Shown in pieces: positions 1 through 12,246 of a DNA stretch of 64,000 nucleotides (positions are counted from its first letter, which is position 1; each line of letters starts with the position of its first letter). The stretch is from NCBI GenBank assembly GCA_003342895.1, contig PTFA01000195.1, forward strand, positions 1-64,000, read 5' to 3'. A model generated the notes under the pieces. That model searched no databases, was not told the DNA's origin, and saw only the letters and a program-made list of their open reading frames with translations. The translations under genes and the position numbers were made by a program. Source of the stretch: Casuarius casuarius. Taxonomy: Eukaryota > Chordata > Aves > Casuariiformes > Casuariidae.

Positions 1-64
1 AAAAAAAAAAAAAGAAAAAAGAAAAAGCAGCACAGTCTCTCTACAGACTTAATAATAAAAAAAA
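1..64. repeat. A-rich low-complexity tract
   Basis: The window opens inside an adenine run broken only by a few G, C and T bases. It may be the tail of a retroposon that begins before the window, but the 5' side is not visible, so no element can be assigned. Confidence 0.6.
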
Positions 65-344
65 ATAAAGCAGAAAAGTCTGTCAAATCATTTCAGATAG
101 CAAATAAATCTGAGAAGGCTGTGATCTGCTGGGAAGTAGAAGGAAGCTAATTTGTCAGATAAATGATTTGTTGTGAATTGTTCTGTTATCTCTGTTCGAG
201 GGGAATGAGCCTCGATTCTGCAAGGTGCCGAGCCAGTCCTGCCAGTCGCTAAACAGTCTCAAGTCCCGTTGTGGGAGAATATCCATTTCTTTCACATACA
301 GAGTGATTCTGATGAGATGTGGCACAATGTCCAGGGCAAAGGAA

Positions 345-522
345 AAGAAATCTGCATTCTGTTCCCACCTCCGCCATGGGTCTCCTGCATGACCTTGGGC
401 AAATCACTTATCCTCTCTGGGCAGCAGTTTCTCCATCTGAAAATTGGGCCTGATACTATATTTTCAAAGCTCTTTTGGACCTGGGATGAAAAATTGCTAG
501 ATGTTATTATTATTATTATATT
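345..522 (+). mobile_element. MIR-type SINE, old fragment
   Basis: The order of motifs matches the 3' half of the amniote MIR family: 'gaccttgggcaaatcactta', then a 'ctctctggg..cagtttctcc' block, 'atctgaaaattggg', and a 3' part reading 'gggatgaaaaattgctagat' followed by a run of ATT triplets. MIR is a tRNA-derived SINE mobilised by L2-type LINEs and inactive for a very long time. The copy is diverged and lacks a clear tRNA-like head. A reading frame at 269-532 crosses it and is a chance frame. Confidence 0.75.
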
Positions 523-526
523 TCAT

Positions 527-695
527 TGCTGACATCTATTACTGAGCGTGTATTTCACGATGACAGCTATCACAGTATGTATATTCTATAATGACAACTA
601 TCACAGCATGTATATTTCTGGGATGACAACTACCATATTAGAGTGTGTATATTTTTGGAGTTAAAGCTATAACACCATGTATTGTTCTAAAACTA
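527..695. repeat. Diverged minisatellite, unit about 32-38 bp
   Basis: Successive units share the plan 'atgacaactatcacagtatg' followed by 'tatattct'. Units start near 527, 559, 591, 623 and 661; units two and three are most alike and the outer ones are degraded. The array starts just after the ATT-rich MIR tail. Tandem growth from the end of a retroposon is a plausible origin, but this is inference. Confidence 0.6.
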
Positions 696-1930
696 TAGTA
701 CTAATTGTCATATACTTTTCACAGATGCACAGTGTGTTATAGTATGTGATCAAAATGTACTTCTTTCATTTTATATATATATATATACATAAATATATAT
801 ATATAAAAAGTGGAATATATAGCCTACTTTGTTTGACATCCATCAAATTACCCTATCCTAACAAAGCACTCTTGTACAAAGCAATCTCTAGTAACAATGT
901 GTAGAAATGCATGTAATACGAAAGACTTTTAATGGCTAACAATTCAGCTTAGCAGTATCAATGAAATCTTTCACAGCATACATTAGACAGTTAAACATTG
1001 CAATCTGCTCTTCACAGTAATATCCAATAAGTAAAGGAAATGCCAAGATCAGTCAGAAGCTAAGGAGGTTTTTTTCTTCTTTGTTTTCCTGCCAAAAATA
1101 TGTATATATATGTGTGTGTTTTAAGAGTATTTATTAAGTAGTCAAAGGAAGAAATCATCCCTGCAAGATGAAAAAGGAATTGTTCTCTCCTAGAAGTTCA
1201 GTTCATATTATATCCGGCTGACTGCTTGATAGCAGAATTCTTGCCTATGTTTCAAATTAAAAATTACTTAGAGGATTCTATGTACTTTATATTATTTTTA
1301 AATAAATCAAAAATGGGAAATTTAATATCTAAAATTCTAAAAATAATAAGAAGATATATATTTGAACACCAGTTAGTAAGTTAATTCACTTGCTAACAGA
1401 GCAAGTTTCATGTTAAAGAAAGATTAAACTAACCCCCAGGAGAATCTCTTTATGTCATGGAAAACCTCAGAGCTGGAGCTTGTTTCAGATGCTTGTTTGC
1501 AGCATGAACAAGGACAGACAGTGTCCTAAATCCAGGTTGGGAAAATATTATTCCAATCTAACTAGAAATATTTCATAAAGTGAGGCTGAAGTTCTAGATT
1601 TGCTGGGTCGCTAAGCTGACGTTAATGAAGCTGGCAATACCGAAAAGGCAATCAAGTGCAGAGCTTGCTTTTTTCTTTTTCATTTCAAAAAAATTTAGAT
1701 AAGTAAAATCATGAAATATGATTGTTTTAAGTCTAATTTCATTCATCCAGGTTTGAAAACATTGATTCTTTGCACAAAGCATCCTATTAATTCCTAGCCA
1801 CCCCCTAGTTAGTTGTTGTAATGACCTCCACTGTCTGAGATACCAATACGGCAATAAAATTTTGAGCTCTTTCCAATAAGTGCTGTTGCAGGATGAAGGC
1901 TTGATGGTCTGTTTCCTGAAAAAAAAAATA
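696..1930. other. AT-rich unique DNA, no gene seen
   Basis: It contains a TA microsatellite at about 771-807 and a TATG/TG run near 1098-1122. A minus-strand frame at 1594-1938 has no recognisable family and ends in T-rich sequence. I see no supported gene or RNA. Confidence 0.6.
771..807. repeat. (TA)n microsatellite
   Basis: Alternating TA is interrupted by 'cataaa' in the middle, giving two TA blocks. It is a simple sequence repeat and likely polymorphic in length. Confidence 0.85.
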
Positions 1931-1931
1931 A

Positions 1932-1956
1932 TAACCATAGCATATAGCTATGGTTA
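1932..1956. other. Inverted repeat, 9-bp perfect arms
   Basis: The arm TAACCATAG (1932-1940) is the exact reverse complement of CTATGGTTA (1948-1956), with a 7-base spacer CATATAG. It is a short hairpin or cruciform former. Nothing nearby suggests a terminator or RNA gene, and such a repeat can arise by chance in AT-rich DNA. Confidence 0.5.
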
Positions 1957-1959
1957 CCT

Positions 1960-4280
1960 CTTCTTAACCTACAAAGCAGGTTACCTCCATTAAGCAGCTT
2001 GGCTGGTATCTTTGTCAATGGAGTGGGACATTGCTATCTTGTTTACGCTTCTGCCTGCTGATACATTGCTGGCGTGTGGCAGCAATACTACTTAAGGTGG
2101 TGTGTATGTGGGTGATGCATCAGTGTTCCCAACGATAGCCTCCCACCACTGCCTCTTTAATATTTAAACCAATATAATTAGCCAAATGACTGCCTCCTGC
2201 TCACAGATGAAAAAGGAAAAAAAAAAAAAAAACTGGCTGAATTGTGAAGAACAGTATTACCCTTCAGTTGTACCCATAAGAAAAAAAGCATGTTTCACCC
2301 AAGGCACAGCCTTGTACTTATTAGTATTAGTTCCAGAACCACTGCTAAGTCAAGTATTTTGAGATGCCAGTCCATGAATAATAATGCCACAGAAGTACAA
2401 TAATTAATAGAACATGAGAATATTCCCTAAAGAGTATGAGCAGCATTGCAAGAGGTATGAATGCCTCTCCTTTGAAATTTGTCTGCTACGGCCTCTTGAA
2501 CTTTGATTTTGAAAGGTGGGGAAGAGGTAAAATGAATTACACTTCATTAGCAATGTCGAGGAAGATGGAGCCCTCCCTTCTCTGGAGAAACAGCCTTTAA
2601 TTGTTAAATTCCCAGAATTCCCCAGTGCACATCAAGCTGGATTCACTCTCTTGCTCCGAGTGAGCGCAGGTGATGGTTTTCATTAGCCATTCTTTCTCTT
2701 GACCCCAATGTCATCGTTGTTATTGTTATTTATTAATTTAAAGTGCCTCGTTCTCCCCTGGATTGCAGGCATTTCACGCAAAACTCATATCCACTAAGCA
2801 AATATTATCATAATGGCAGCAAAACAAACTTTTCAAGAATGTTTTGTATCAATTTATCACTCATGGACCGACATCCCTGGAGGCTCAGGTCTGCCTAGTC
2901 TGCCAGCAATTACAACAGAAACAAGCTCCTGTCTCACACACCTCTTACCAGCATGACTCTAACCTTGACCTGGAAAGGACATTTTCTAGGGGTGAGAGGA
3001 TGTCTTAACCTATTCATTACTTTTCTTGCCTTTTTAGACAGATGGAGGAAAATCATTCAGTTAGTGATGATCTTAGCAAGCAACAGTATATTAGCCAAAA
3101 TGAAGAGTAATTCAGGGTAGCAGGAGGAAGCAGCACAGAGGATGAAGTCAGAAATTTCATGTTTTTCTTCCCCCATTGGGGTACAGTTTGGAGACTTACC
3201 AGATTTCAGGGGGCTATTTTTTCCAGCCTCTTATATCACCTTAAGGGGGTGAAGGATGAAGCAGGACTTCCTAAGAAGCAGTAAAACTGATAAATTTACA
3301 TAGTCTCCTCTGATGAAACAGTTACCACATTGGAAATGGTGGGATAACTTCCCTGGCCCCTTTTGCTTTCTGTCGGTTGCGCTTCTTTGAAGCAGCCCTG
3401 AGAGAGCCTCCATGCAAAACTGCCATAAATCAAGACCACCAATGAATAGCTCTAGCAAGGACCCACGCAAGCTCCTGAAACAAGGAAGAAATGGAAGAAG
3501 GAGTGATATCTCTTGCACTTCTTTGTCCAGTCTGTGTTTCTCGACGTGTATGTCTGAGATGTGCATGTCCTAATTCTCAGTGTGTGAATCCTTCTTCCTG
3601 CAGTTGTCTCAGCGAGAAATCTTATGGATAACTTTAAAGTCCCCGTGCACCACTCTGAGAAGCCACCATACCTCCCTGAGGTTCATGCCGCAGGAACCAG
3701 GGCTGCTGCAGCCACTGATCCCCAGACTCCTCAATTCACAGTCTGCTGTGAAGTCACTAAATGCTGCAAGAGTATGAGAAGCTCTTAAGCATTCCCTTCC
3801 CAGTACTTCAACGGGGTCTTCACTCTGACTTACCTCTGGCTGACACTTTAAAACCTGTGTCTGACCTCTTCCAAGAGTTGGATTTGTCTATAGGGTCATT
3901 GCTACTGTGAAAGGGCCTGTGCACCCACATAAACTTTGAAGTAGTCAGGTCAGGCAATGCATCTGAGAAGCTGTGCAAATACCCAGGTGCTAAGGCCTTT
4001 CTGACCTCTGCTGTAAGTTCAGTGCACTGTAAGTTTAGCTCAGTTTCATTTGCATAACACTTCAAACAGAGAAATTCTCATCCATGGATCTCAGACAACT
4101 TTCTATTGCACAGGCATCACTACTGAAGTCTTTGCAAAATCAACAAGGGTAACCACATAAAAATCTTTATATCCAGTCATCTTTAGCTGTCCAACTTGAA
4201 TTGTCTGGTTGTCCATATCTAGCTAAGTCCAGAGCAATGTTCACATTGTGAGCTTCTTTAATTGCTCTGAAGTTGTGTTA
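1960..4280. other. Unique noncoding DNA, no gene seen
   Basis: There is an A run near 2217-2232. The part at about 2540-2790 is less AT-rich, with intact homeobox-core-like motifs (TTAATTG, TTATTAATTTAA); this texture would fit a conserved noncoding element but cannot be tested here. Frames at 3231-3566 (-), 3580-3777 (+) and 3820-4065 (-) show no family signature or convincing splice context. Confidence 0.5.
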
Positions 4281-4306
4281 TTAACCACCGCCAAGAAGGT
4301 GGTTAA
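4281..4306. other. Inverted repeat, 9-bp arms, 8-base loop
   Basis: TTAACCACC at 4281-4289 pairs exactly with GGTGGTTAA at 4298-4306, with spacer GCCAAGAA. The stem has five G-C pairs, more than usual for this AT-rich DNA. No gene or RNA context is evident. Confidence 0.5.
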
Positions 4307-4309
4307 GAA

Positions 4310-7300
4310 TATGTTTGACACTTTTATACGTCAACATTTTGCAACACAGATTAATTAAAAGAAAAAAAAAAATCTGTTTTTTTCCTTAGGTCCATTGCTG
4401 CTACAGCTTGGTCTAGAACTGAGAAGTACTGAATGACAACCCCTATGTTTAAAAGAAGCAAATTTCCTCTTTTGCCCATGTGGGAAGCAGGAAACATTAA
4501 CATTTGGATTTAAATGTGCCCAGGCTGCTCCAGCAGCTTGGCAACCAGAAATATTATGCTGCCTAGAGAATCAGAGACCATGGAAAATAATTGTAAAGAT
4601 AAGTACTTGGTGCAAAGAAGGGTTATGTGGAGGCAGGAGTGAAGAAATCTACATTAGGAGACCAGCTGTGCGTTAGGTGTATAATACAATACAGAATGAC
4701 ATAAATTACCATAGCAAACAAATGGACACTTAAGAAGCTGCACATAGGGGAATATGCATAAAAAGAAAGGCTGGGATTCCAGGCACTGTTTGCTTTGTCT
4801 CTTTTTGTTTGTGGAGGCTTTTTGCACAGAACAAAATATGATCCCTCCTCTCCAAATACATATTTACATTAAAAAATCCACATTTTCTACACTTTTTTTT
4901 TTTTTAACCTACATGCTTTACCTCAGACTGTTCTATTATGTGGTAGATTTTTTTTCTCTTTTCCTTGGTACTGGCAATAGTGTCTGGAGNTGGGGAAGTC
5001 AAAGTGTGTTAGTGCAAACAGACCAACATCCTGAAACCTTTCTGAGGAAAAAAATCCTAGTAGTTTAGGCTGGAGAGATCCCACATCATGGAAGGACTCT
5101 TAAGCTATATCATATCCAAAGACACCAAACTGCGATGATTATNACAAATCTCTCTGGACAAGATTAACAGAAGAGTTTAGGAACCTCAAAGATTGGTGAG
5201 ATTTATAAAGACTTTGGGAGACTTAAAAAATTACTTAAAAAAAGGCAAATAACCTAAATGTCTTTTTCATCCATGGAAATTGGAAGTACTCCTAAACACT
5301 TTTTTTAAAAAATCAGAGCAGAATTTTTTTATTTTTAGGTAATTAAGAATTACCTTTTATCTAGTTTTAAACTTGAACAATGGTGCCTGTAACTTAGGTA
5401 ATCTTCCCTTACAGGAAGTAAACAGATTTAGATGCTTCACAGCATGTTTTAGATCCCTACTTTAGGATGAAAGGAATCATGCCTTGGACATGATTACTTC
5501 TCTCCATTTTCTATAGAGAGAGTATGCAACGACTAGCTCAGATGAAAATATCTGCTCTGTAAATATCTATTTAAAGTCCTATGAATCACATCTGAAACCG
5601 AATATTTAACAGACTCTAAGCCCTTGAATTCTTTATATTAAAAAAAATACAAACCACTGCCTTACTTCCAGTTTAGCTGCACATGTTATGCAAGACAGAC
5701 TGTTTTCNTCCTAATTAAGTGGTCTCATGTTCTCTCTCTTCTAAGAAAACAAAAAAAGAAGCCAGTGAATGAGATGTGTTAGCAATCAAACGGGCAGGAT
5801 AACCTGCTTTCAGTGCAATATGATGGGACACCCTGTGCTAGCCTGGATTAACACGCCTTGTGAACTGACAACATTGTAAGCTGCAAAATATTATCCTTTG
5901 CTTGAAAGTTAGACTGGAACTTCTGTGAATGTTCGAATGGGATTCTGGAAAAGCAATAGTAAAATGGGTGGTGATAAAATCTGCTTATACAACTTTGCGA
6001 ATTGTGTCCTACTGTTCCCATTCATTATATTCAAATTATCTAATGGAGAAGACAATATGATGTGTTGGTTGAGATTTCTTTTGAAGAAGAAAAATTATTT
6101 GAAAGCAAGAAAAAAACCCTAACATGCCATACACCTTCACAACAGAAAAAAACCCTACCACTATGTGAAGGTTAATTTTCATAGCTACTGGCCTTGTTGC
6201 TTTGCTTTTCTTTTTCATAAATCTGTAAAAAGGGAGGGGGAGATCTAGAGTCAATTTTGTAGTCTTGATACAAAAGTAAGCAATTCCAGATTTATATCTG
6301 ACACAAAGACATAAAACATGCTTTTCTTCAGTCAAATCTAAATACTCCTCAATTTAATGCCAATAATCTCAGTTTAGCCAACTATTTTCTGTTAGAGGAT
6401 AAATACATTTCTACATCAGACCAAGATAAAACCAAGTTTTAATCCATGATTATTTCAGATTTGTTTCTGGGCACAACTAGTTGTGGAGCTTAGCTGACTT
6501 TGTACAAAGCCACCATGTCTTAGCTCACTAATTAACAATTTATGCTTTTAGCTCAGAGTTAAGCTTTGTCATATCAACCAAAATCATTGCTATTTCAGGG
6601 ATTCCACTTACATCTCAGCTCTCTTAAAATAACATATAAATAGAGCCAAGTACTTCAGAGGCCTTCTACCTGGCCTTCTAATAGGAGCAAATTTCACCCT
6701 ACTAGGAAGTTCCCTGAGAAAATTTCAAGTGATGGAGAAGTGTTTATGGAGGCTGGAAATATACAACAGTTTGCAATAGCCAAAAAATTAATGTATACCC
6801 GGAAAATGGACAAAGTCTACTCCACAAATGCAACCTCTCATACATGAATTCCAGGAAGCAAATAGGTAGGCTGAAGATTATCCATTCTTGACTTGACTAT
6901 TCTCTCTTTAGCAGTTTAGCTAATAGTTTATTCCAGTTCCCTAAAAAAAAAAAAAAAAAAAAAAAAAAATTATAAAGTACTTGCTTGAAAAGTGCAATAT
7001 AAATGCAAATAGACTGATTGACTGACATGAGAATCCCTTGATTAAATACTACAGGGTAGTGGAAATAGAACATAAAGTCCTACTTATTTTTTTTTAAACA
7101 ACAGTTTATAACTCCAATAATACTATCTTAACTAAAAGACATGAAACAAATCCAAATTGTAATTCCAATAACCTTGATAACCCAACTCACAGTGAAAAAA
7201 AATATGTGGAAGAAATTTCCTTTAGGCTCCCTAGGGCAGAAAAGAAAATTAACTACTGTGGATAAACAGAGGATGGCTGCTTCTCAAGCAGTACAAAATA

Positions 7301-9230
7301 ATAGACGATACTGTAAGCTGACCAGGTGAAATAGGACAGGTAGTATTCAGTGGTGGCTCTTATTCGTATTTAAAGGGTACAAGGTCAAAGCTAAGATCTA
7401 TGGTTTTAAGATAAAGGATTTCAATTTTACAGAAAATGTTTCTGCTAAGAAATTAAAAAGGTAGGAGATAATGTTATCAAGAGAGATTCTGAAGTCTTTG
7501 TTGGACCCAAAAGGCAAAGTCCCTAAATCTCTATTGTGTATCATACTAGTGAGGATTTATGACTTTGGATGAACAGATCTATAGTCTATCAGAAGGAAAG
7601 GAATAAATGGAACCAAAGCCAAGCTTGTGCAAGAAAAAGGGAGTGAGTGAGAGAGATTATTAAAGCAGTCAGTAATGGAAATCTATGAGAAATCTGGACA
7701 GTGTTACAGGTGAAATGATTAGGTCCCCTTCCCAGGCTGAAATGTCATTCTCTTCCTTTCTCTTTCAAATGGACACGTCCAGCAGGTGGGATACAGATTT
7801 TAGGGGCGTTATTTCTTTCTGAGGCAAAGGAAGCTGAAGGCCTGAGAGAGTATCTAAAGACAAACAACTCTGTCACAACCTGATAAGGGGGCAATCAGGA
7901 ACCTCTTTAGGGAAGCTCTCCCCTTAGTGACAACAGCACTGAAGGACTATCAGCTTCCAGGCTGTACAGGACCTATGAGGANTGCTGGCTGTCCTCTCTG
8001 AAGAACCCACTCATCACCTCTTTGCCTAGGCTAGGTGTGGTCAGTGCCAGCTTTATCCAACTAACCATCCATCAACACGTGGCTGTCTATATGTCTTTCT
8101 GCCCACCTGTATATACCTAGATCTGAGATGGAAGAATAGACAGACAACTGTGTGAGAGCAAGGGTTGCCAGCGGGACCCCTTTCAGATGTTTATGCAGAT
8201 GTTCCCCTGTTCTTCCATCTCCACAAGCACTCACACTTCTCTCTGATGACCTAATCTACCTTCAACATCATTGAATATCCATTTGTGTAGAAATCTAGTG
8301 CCATTTTAGATGGCAAAGACAGCCAGCATGTTACACACACCCTACAGAAGATGCACTCCCTTCTACATCTGCGGCAGAAACCTAGGCAATTGCACTAAGG
8401 TATGAAAAGTGGAACTATACATCTATGCTTAGGCACCTGGATCACTCCTAAGTGACTCCAATTGTGTATCCAAGAGTCATTCCCCATCAGAGATGAGACT
8501 AAAAATGGCTTCTTTTCACAAACTTAAAAATATTGTTGCACTTGCATGTAAGTGTGCATATGGGAAGGAGAATGGAAGGGTTAAGTTCAGCCTACCTCAG
8601 ACTTCACCAATGAAACTGTCAGCTACATTCCTAGGGCAAAGTCTTTATTAGTGATGGTGGAGTAAAAGCAAAAGGATCCTGCTTGATTAGAATTGGGACC
8701 TTCAATCTTTTATATTTAGCAAGTCAAATGTAAAAATCATAAATATGTAACTCCATGATGACATTTTTACAGGCACTCTTTGGACTATGAGTGTCTTTTG
8801 AAAGCACTAGGAAAAGCTGTTAAAAGCACAAGCACAAGCTTTCAATTGGACCAGACCCTCCATTGTGATTAATCGTTTAGGTCTATTAGCCCCAGTAAAA
8901 CAATGACAAATAGCATCAAGAGAAGATCTGCCTCTGAGTTATCGTCTAGGACAGCCAGTGCTAAATCTGACAGTTCTCTGGCATAGCCTTTACTTCCTAA
9001 AATGGTCTAAAGGTTGAGAAACAGAGGTTTAACATTTGGCATTTATGGAGAATCATTTCACCTCTCAACCACATCACACGTTATTTCTAATGGCTTCCAG
9101 CTTTTAAAACAAAATGTCCCTTGTCCCTGTTGGTAACATTGCAAGAAGTTAGAAGGTGAAAAGTTGTTTTTTTTTCTTTTTTTCCTGCAACTTTCAAGCT
9201 TTTTTTTTCTAGAATAAATTCACACCCTAC
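4310..9230. other. Unique AT-rich DNA, no gene seen
   Basis: Poly-A/T tracts occur near 4359, 4895 and 6943-6969. A perfect 14-bp palindrome (CACAACTAGTTGTG) lies at 6472-6485. Single Ns occur at 4990, 5143, 5708 and 7982. The frames at 4754-5068 (+), 6036-6335 (-) and 7141-7329 (+) are low complexity or lack any recognisable motif. A short sequence near 8415-8470 ('cttaggcacctgg', 'ctaagtgactcc') resembles the old dispersed repeats described further on. Confidence 0.5.
6966..7012 (+). mobile_element. Possible MIR 3' end scrap
   Basis: The sequence 'ataaagtacttgcttgaaaa' followed by 'gtgcaatataaatgcaaa' resembles the 3' part of MIR elements ('gtaaagcgctt..', 'gctatataaatgc'). It directly follows a 27-base A run. 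It is too short to be sure. Confidence 0.25.
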
Positions 9231-9234
9231 TTAC

Positions 9235-9283
9235 CTTTGAGAGTGGTGTCTATCATGATCTGCATGGCCTGCAGATCCTTTGA
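9235..9283 (-). other. Exon-like segment 3 of minus-strand cluster
   Basis: Read on the minus strand, the 49-base segment is preceded by 'gtggctttcccag' and followed by 'gtaagtaggg', a near-ideal donor after CTCAAAG. The frame that continues from the 9419-9475 segment is open and reads SKDLQAMQIMIDTTLK. I do not recognise the protein. This could be part of a spliced noncoding transcript or chance. Confidence 0.2.
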
Positions 9284-9418
9284 CTGGGAAAGCCACTTAA
9301 CTGTGAGAAGCAAAAGGCAAGTTAACAACATTTGCATCTTTGGAAACACATATCTTGCTTATCCCTTTAAAATCCAGGGAAGAGAGAAAAGCAAGGCTAG
9401 AGACACTAGATTTCTTAC

Positions 9419-9475
9419 CTCAGTGATTGCCACAGACCATCTCTGCAAACCTCTTCTAAGCAGTAGATGATATAC
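9419..9475 (-). other. Exon-like segment 2 of minus-strand cluster
   Basis: On the minus strand the 57-base segment lies between 'gactgactccag' and a strong donor, CACTGAG followed by 'gtaagaaatc'. Its length is a multiple of three and its first frame is open (VYHLLLRRGLQRWSVAITE). The gap to the next segment upstream is only 57 bases, very short for a vertebrate intron, which weakens the model. Confidence 0.18.
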
Positions 9476-9532
9476 CTGGAGTCAGTCAAGCTCTCTGAGT
9501 GAAAAAAAAAACAGACAAGGAAAAGTTCATAC

Positions 9533-9676
9533 CAGTGGAATGGCTTTGTTGAATATGGTTCTGCCTAACAGTGTCACCAAGGATGGTGTCATAAACGTTC
9601 TAACTTTCCATTTTGGCCCTGCCAGCTTCAGGACATTTGCAGGTTGCTCATGTTTAGAGAAGTCTATGGTCACTGT
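9533..9676 (-). CDS. Candidate internal exon (minus), unknown protein
   Basis: On the minus strand, 'cagtttctctttcatatag' is a good branch and polypyrimidine-type acceptor. The following 144 bases (48 codons) are open in one frame only, and they end at CCACTG followed by 'gtatga', an acceptable donor. The translation starts TVTIDFSKHEQPANVLKLAG and ends GRTIFNKAIPL. The frame stops right after the putative donor. It has no recognised domain. A plus-strand frame (9540-9797) overlaps it, so one strand at least is chance. RNA evidence would be decisive. Confidence 0.2.
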
Positions 9677-9799
9677 CTATATGAAAGAGAAACTGACTCC
9701 AGCTCAGTATAGATTCGGAAAGTGTCAGCGGTCTCTTAACATATGCATGTTCTTACGGTTTGGAAGTTGCACATCCAACACAGGTGAAGCCAAGTGACT

Positions 9800-10394
9800 A
9801 TGACTGAAACGTGTCTAAACAATGCATCTACCAGCAGTACCCAAAGCTGAGCACCAGATGCCTCTATCAGCTTTACAAACCCCTGCATCATACCTCTTTT
9901 AACCTTACTACCCTGTGGAATATCTACTTAGTGTACTAAATCTGCTAAGCATGGACTTTGCAATTCCAATCCAATATAAATGAATAAATATCTCACTGCT
10001 AAATGAATAATCTCTCATACATTAAACGAGTAAGCCAAAAAAGTGATTATAATGTATGCATTTAAATTATAATATACAAATATACAAAAGGGAAGATAGA
10101 CAACCATTGAGACCAGAGAATTGATTACGTGGTTAACAAGTGGAATATTTATAGGTCATTATTCATATTAATACTAATGGTTCTTTTGTGTTGCTTTCCT
10201 CCGTTCTATTGTAAGACACAATGAAAGCAGTAGCTTCATTTCCCTTCACTAACCCACCCCCTACCTCAAATTTCCCCCTGCATCCACCATTCTACTTTCT
10301 CCTGAATAACCTTGCCTAATATAGTTTCAATTTAAAAAGTAAGTGTTAAGCTGAGAAATGGATAAAAGAAGAAACCACTACATATAAGCATGAA
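9800..10394. other. AT-rich unique DNA, no gene seen
   Basis: No repeat, RNA or coding signal can be supported. The sequence becomes strongly AT-rich near 9960-10090. Confidence 0.55.
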
Positions 10395-10690
10395 AGTTCA
10401 CCATGCATTATTATTAACAGTAATAATAGTACTTTGCATTTAATTCCCTTCCTGTAAGGGGATTAAAACATTTCTAATTATTAATCAGTATTAAACAGTT
10501 TATAATTACCTCTGCAAGAAGGTAATTATTAATACACCCATTTTGCAGATAATGTAAACCGCAGAATAACTATGTAACTTGGCCAAAACTGCACAAAAAG
10601 GGCTTCAGGAAGGAAAAGGAACAGGCAGGTTATGTCCCATTTCTCCTGTTCCTGCTCTAACTATTGTAGCATCACACTGTTCTTGGGAGG
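10395..10690 (-). mobile_element. MIR-type SINE, reverse orientation
   Basis: Read on the plus strand, this has the usual order of a reversed MIR: an ATT/AATA-rich start with 'agtactttgcatttaattcc', then 'acacccattttgcagataat', 'aactatgtaacttggccaaa', and an ending 'cctgttcctgctctaact'. The copy is well diverged but nearly full length (about 290 bases). Confidence 0.65.
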
Positions 10691-11834
10691 AGATATCCCA
10701 CCTACAAGTTGCTAGGAACTCAAAGATGGAACTGTTATGAAAACCATCTCAGTTTAACACTAAATATGAAAATATGACCTTACATAGTATGCATTTTAAG
10801 AAAGCCACATGTTGTACCCCTTCTTAGGCATTTCTGCATACAATAGGCGTTACCTTTTTTGAAACAGGAATCAAAAAAGCTCATAAGATAAGGAAATGTC
10901 AATTCCAGGAAGTCATTATGTTTTGCCATATATTTTAATTAATGCAATGTAATACATCTCCATGTGATGTATAGGTCTGCTCCTAACTGTGTGAATTCTT
11001 CTACTGAAGCTTGTTGCCTCACCTGTGAGCTTCCTCCTGCTAAGCATCACAGTTTAGAAGTCCTGCTGTTGACTCTAACAGTTTTTGTCTGTGTACAGGT
11101 GTTACATTCATAACTTCTACTGATGCCTAAGCATCTCGGGACTACCTAACTCACCTCTGTCTCAGAGAAAACATGTTCATTACAGGAGTGTCCTTCAACT
11201 TGATACAATACTTAGTTGGAACTTTACTTCCTCTTTTTCACTATCATAATACACACTGAGATTCATTAAATCATTGCCTTTTCGAAAATGCATGACAGAT
11301 CCAGGGTCAGAGCACAAAAGACTCTTTTGCTTCTCTTAAGAGCCATTCTTGTACAATTAAAAAGTGTGTGTGTGAGGAGAGGGTGTTGGCTTTTCTTTCT
11401 TTTTCTTTTCCCTGCTGGTATAGGACAATGTATAAATTCATTCGAGAAGAAAATTAAGGGAGTGAAGACAGAAAAATAAGAATAGGGAACTCAGTGTGGG
11501 GTCAAATCTGCTTTATTTAGTCCCCTAACAAGAACAGAAATTTTAGCATCTAACGAAGCGGTCCTACTTCCATAAGTGAGACTGATCATTATCTCGCCAA
11601 ACAGAGGAAGAGATCTTTGAAGGTCTCCAGACTGCAACGCAGTTTAGGGAAATACCCACACAAGAATGAATTCCCTGGTAATTTTGTGAAATATATGGTG
11701 CGGCAATAAATTAACCTTGATTCACAATCAATTTCAGGCTGCCTGTCAGCTGACATATCACTGACATACGTGAATGATGATCTAGAGACACAGGCAGGCA
11801 ATGACTAAGAGCAAGGTAGAGCACAGATCTTCTC
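10691..11834. other. Unique noncoding DNA, no gene seen
   Basis: Nothing here can be supported. Frames at 11288-11479 (+) and 11589-11801 (-) have no family signature. The latter runs up to the CR1 insertion. Confidence 0.5.
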
Positions 11835-12246
11835 TTGAAGGGGTTCTGGGCTCCTCAGTATAAGAAAAACATGGACATACTGGAAGGGCCACAAAGGTGA
11901 TTAATGGACTGGAGCATAGCTCATACGAAGAGAAGCTGAGAGAGCTGGGACTGCTTAGCCTTGGGCAGAGAAGGCTTCGGGGGATATTATCAGTGTGTAT
12001 AAATATCTGATGGGAGGGTTTCAAGAGAATGGGGCCAGACTCTTCTCAGTGGTGCACAGTGATCGAATGAGAGGCAATGTGCACAAACTGAAACACAGAA
12101 AATTCTATCTGAACATAAGAAAACACTTCTTTACTTTGGGGGTGGTTGAACGCTGGCACAGGTTGCCCAGAGAGGTTATGGAGTCTCTATCTTTGGAGTT
12201 ATTTTAAATTTGACTGGACACGGCCCTGGGCAACCTGCTTTAGCTG
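11835..12246 (+). mobile_element. Avian CR1 LINE 3' fragment, copy 1
   Basis: This is the 3' part of a chicken-repeat-1 non-LTR retrotransposon. Landmarks in order: 'cctcagtataagaaaaacat', 'aagggccacaaaggtgatta', 'gagagctgggactgcttagc', 'actcttctcagtggtgcaca', 'atgagaggcaatgtgcacaa', and 'aggttgcccagagaggttat'. It ends after 'ccctgggcaacctgctttag', so the last stretch and the ATTCTGTG tail seen in copy 2 are missing. The element carries no intact frame. Overlapping frames at 11782-12024 (-) and 11995-12207 (+) are CR1 sequence, not genes. Confidence 0.93.

Noticed and set aside
11995..12207. 70-codon plus frame with an apparent C-terminal motif
   Set aside because: It lies wholly in the noncoding 3' region of CR1 copy 1.
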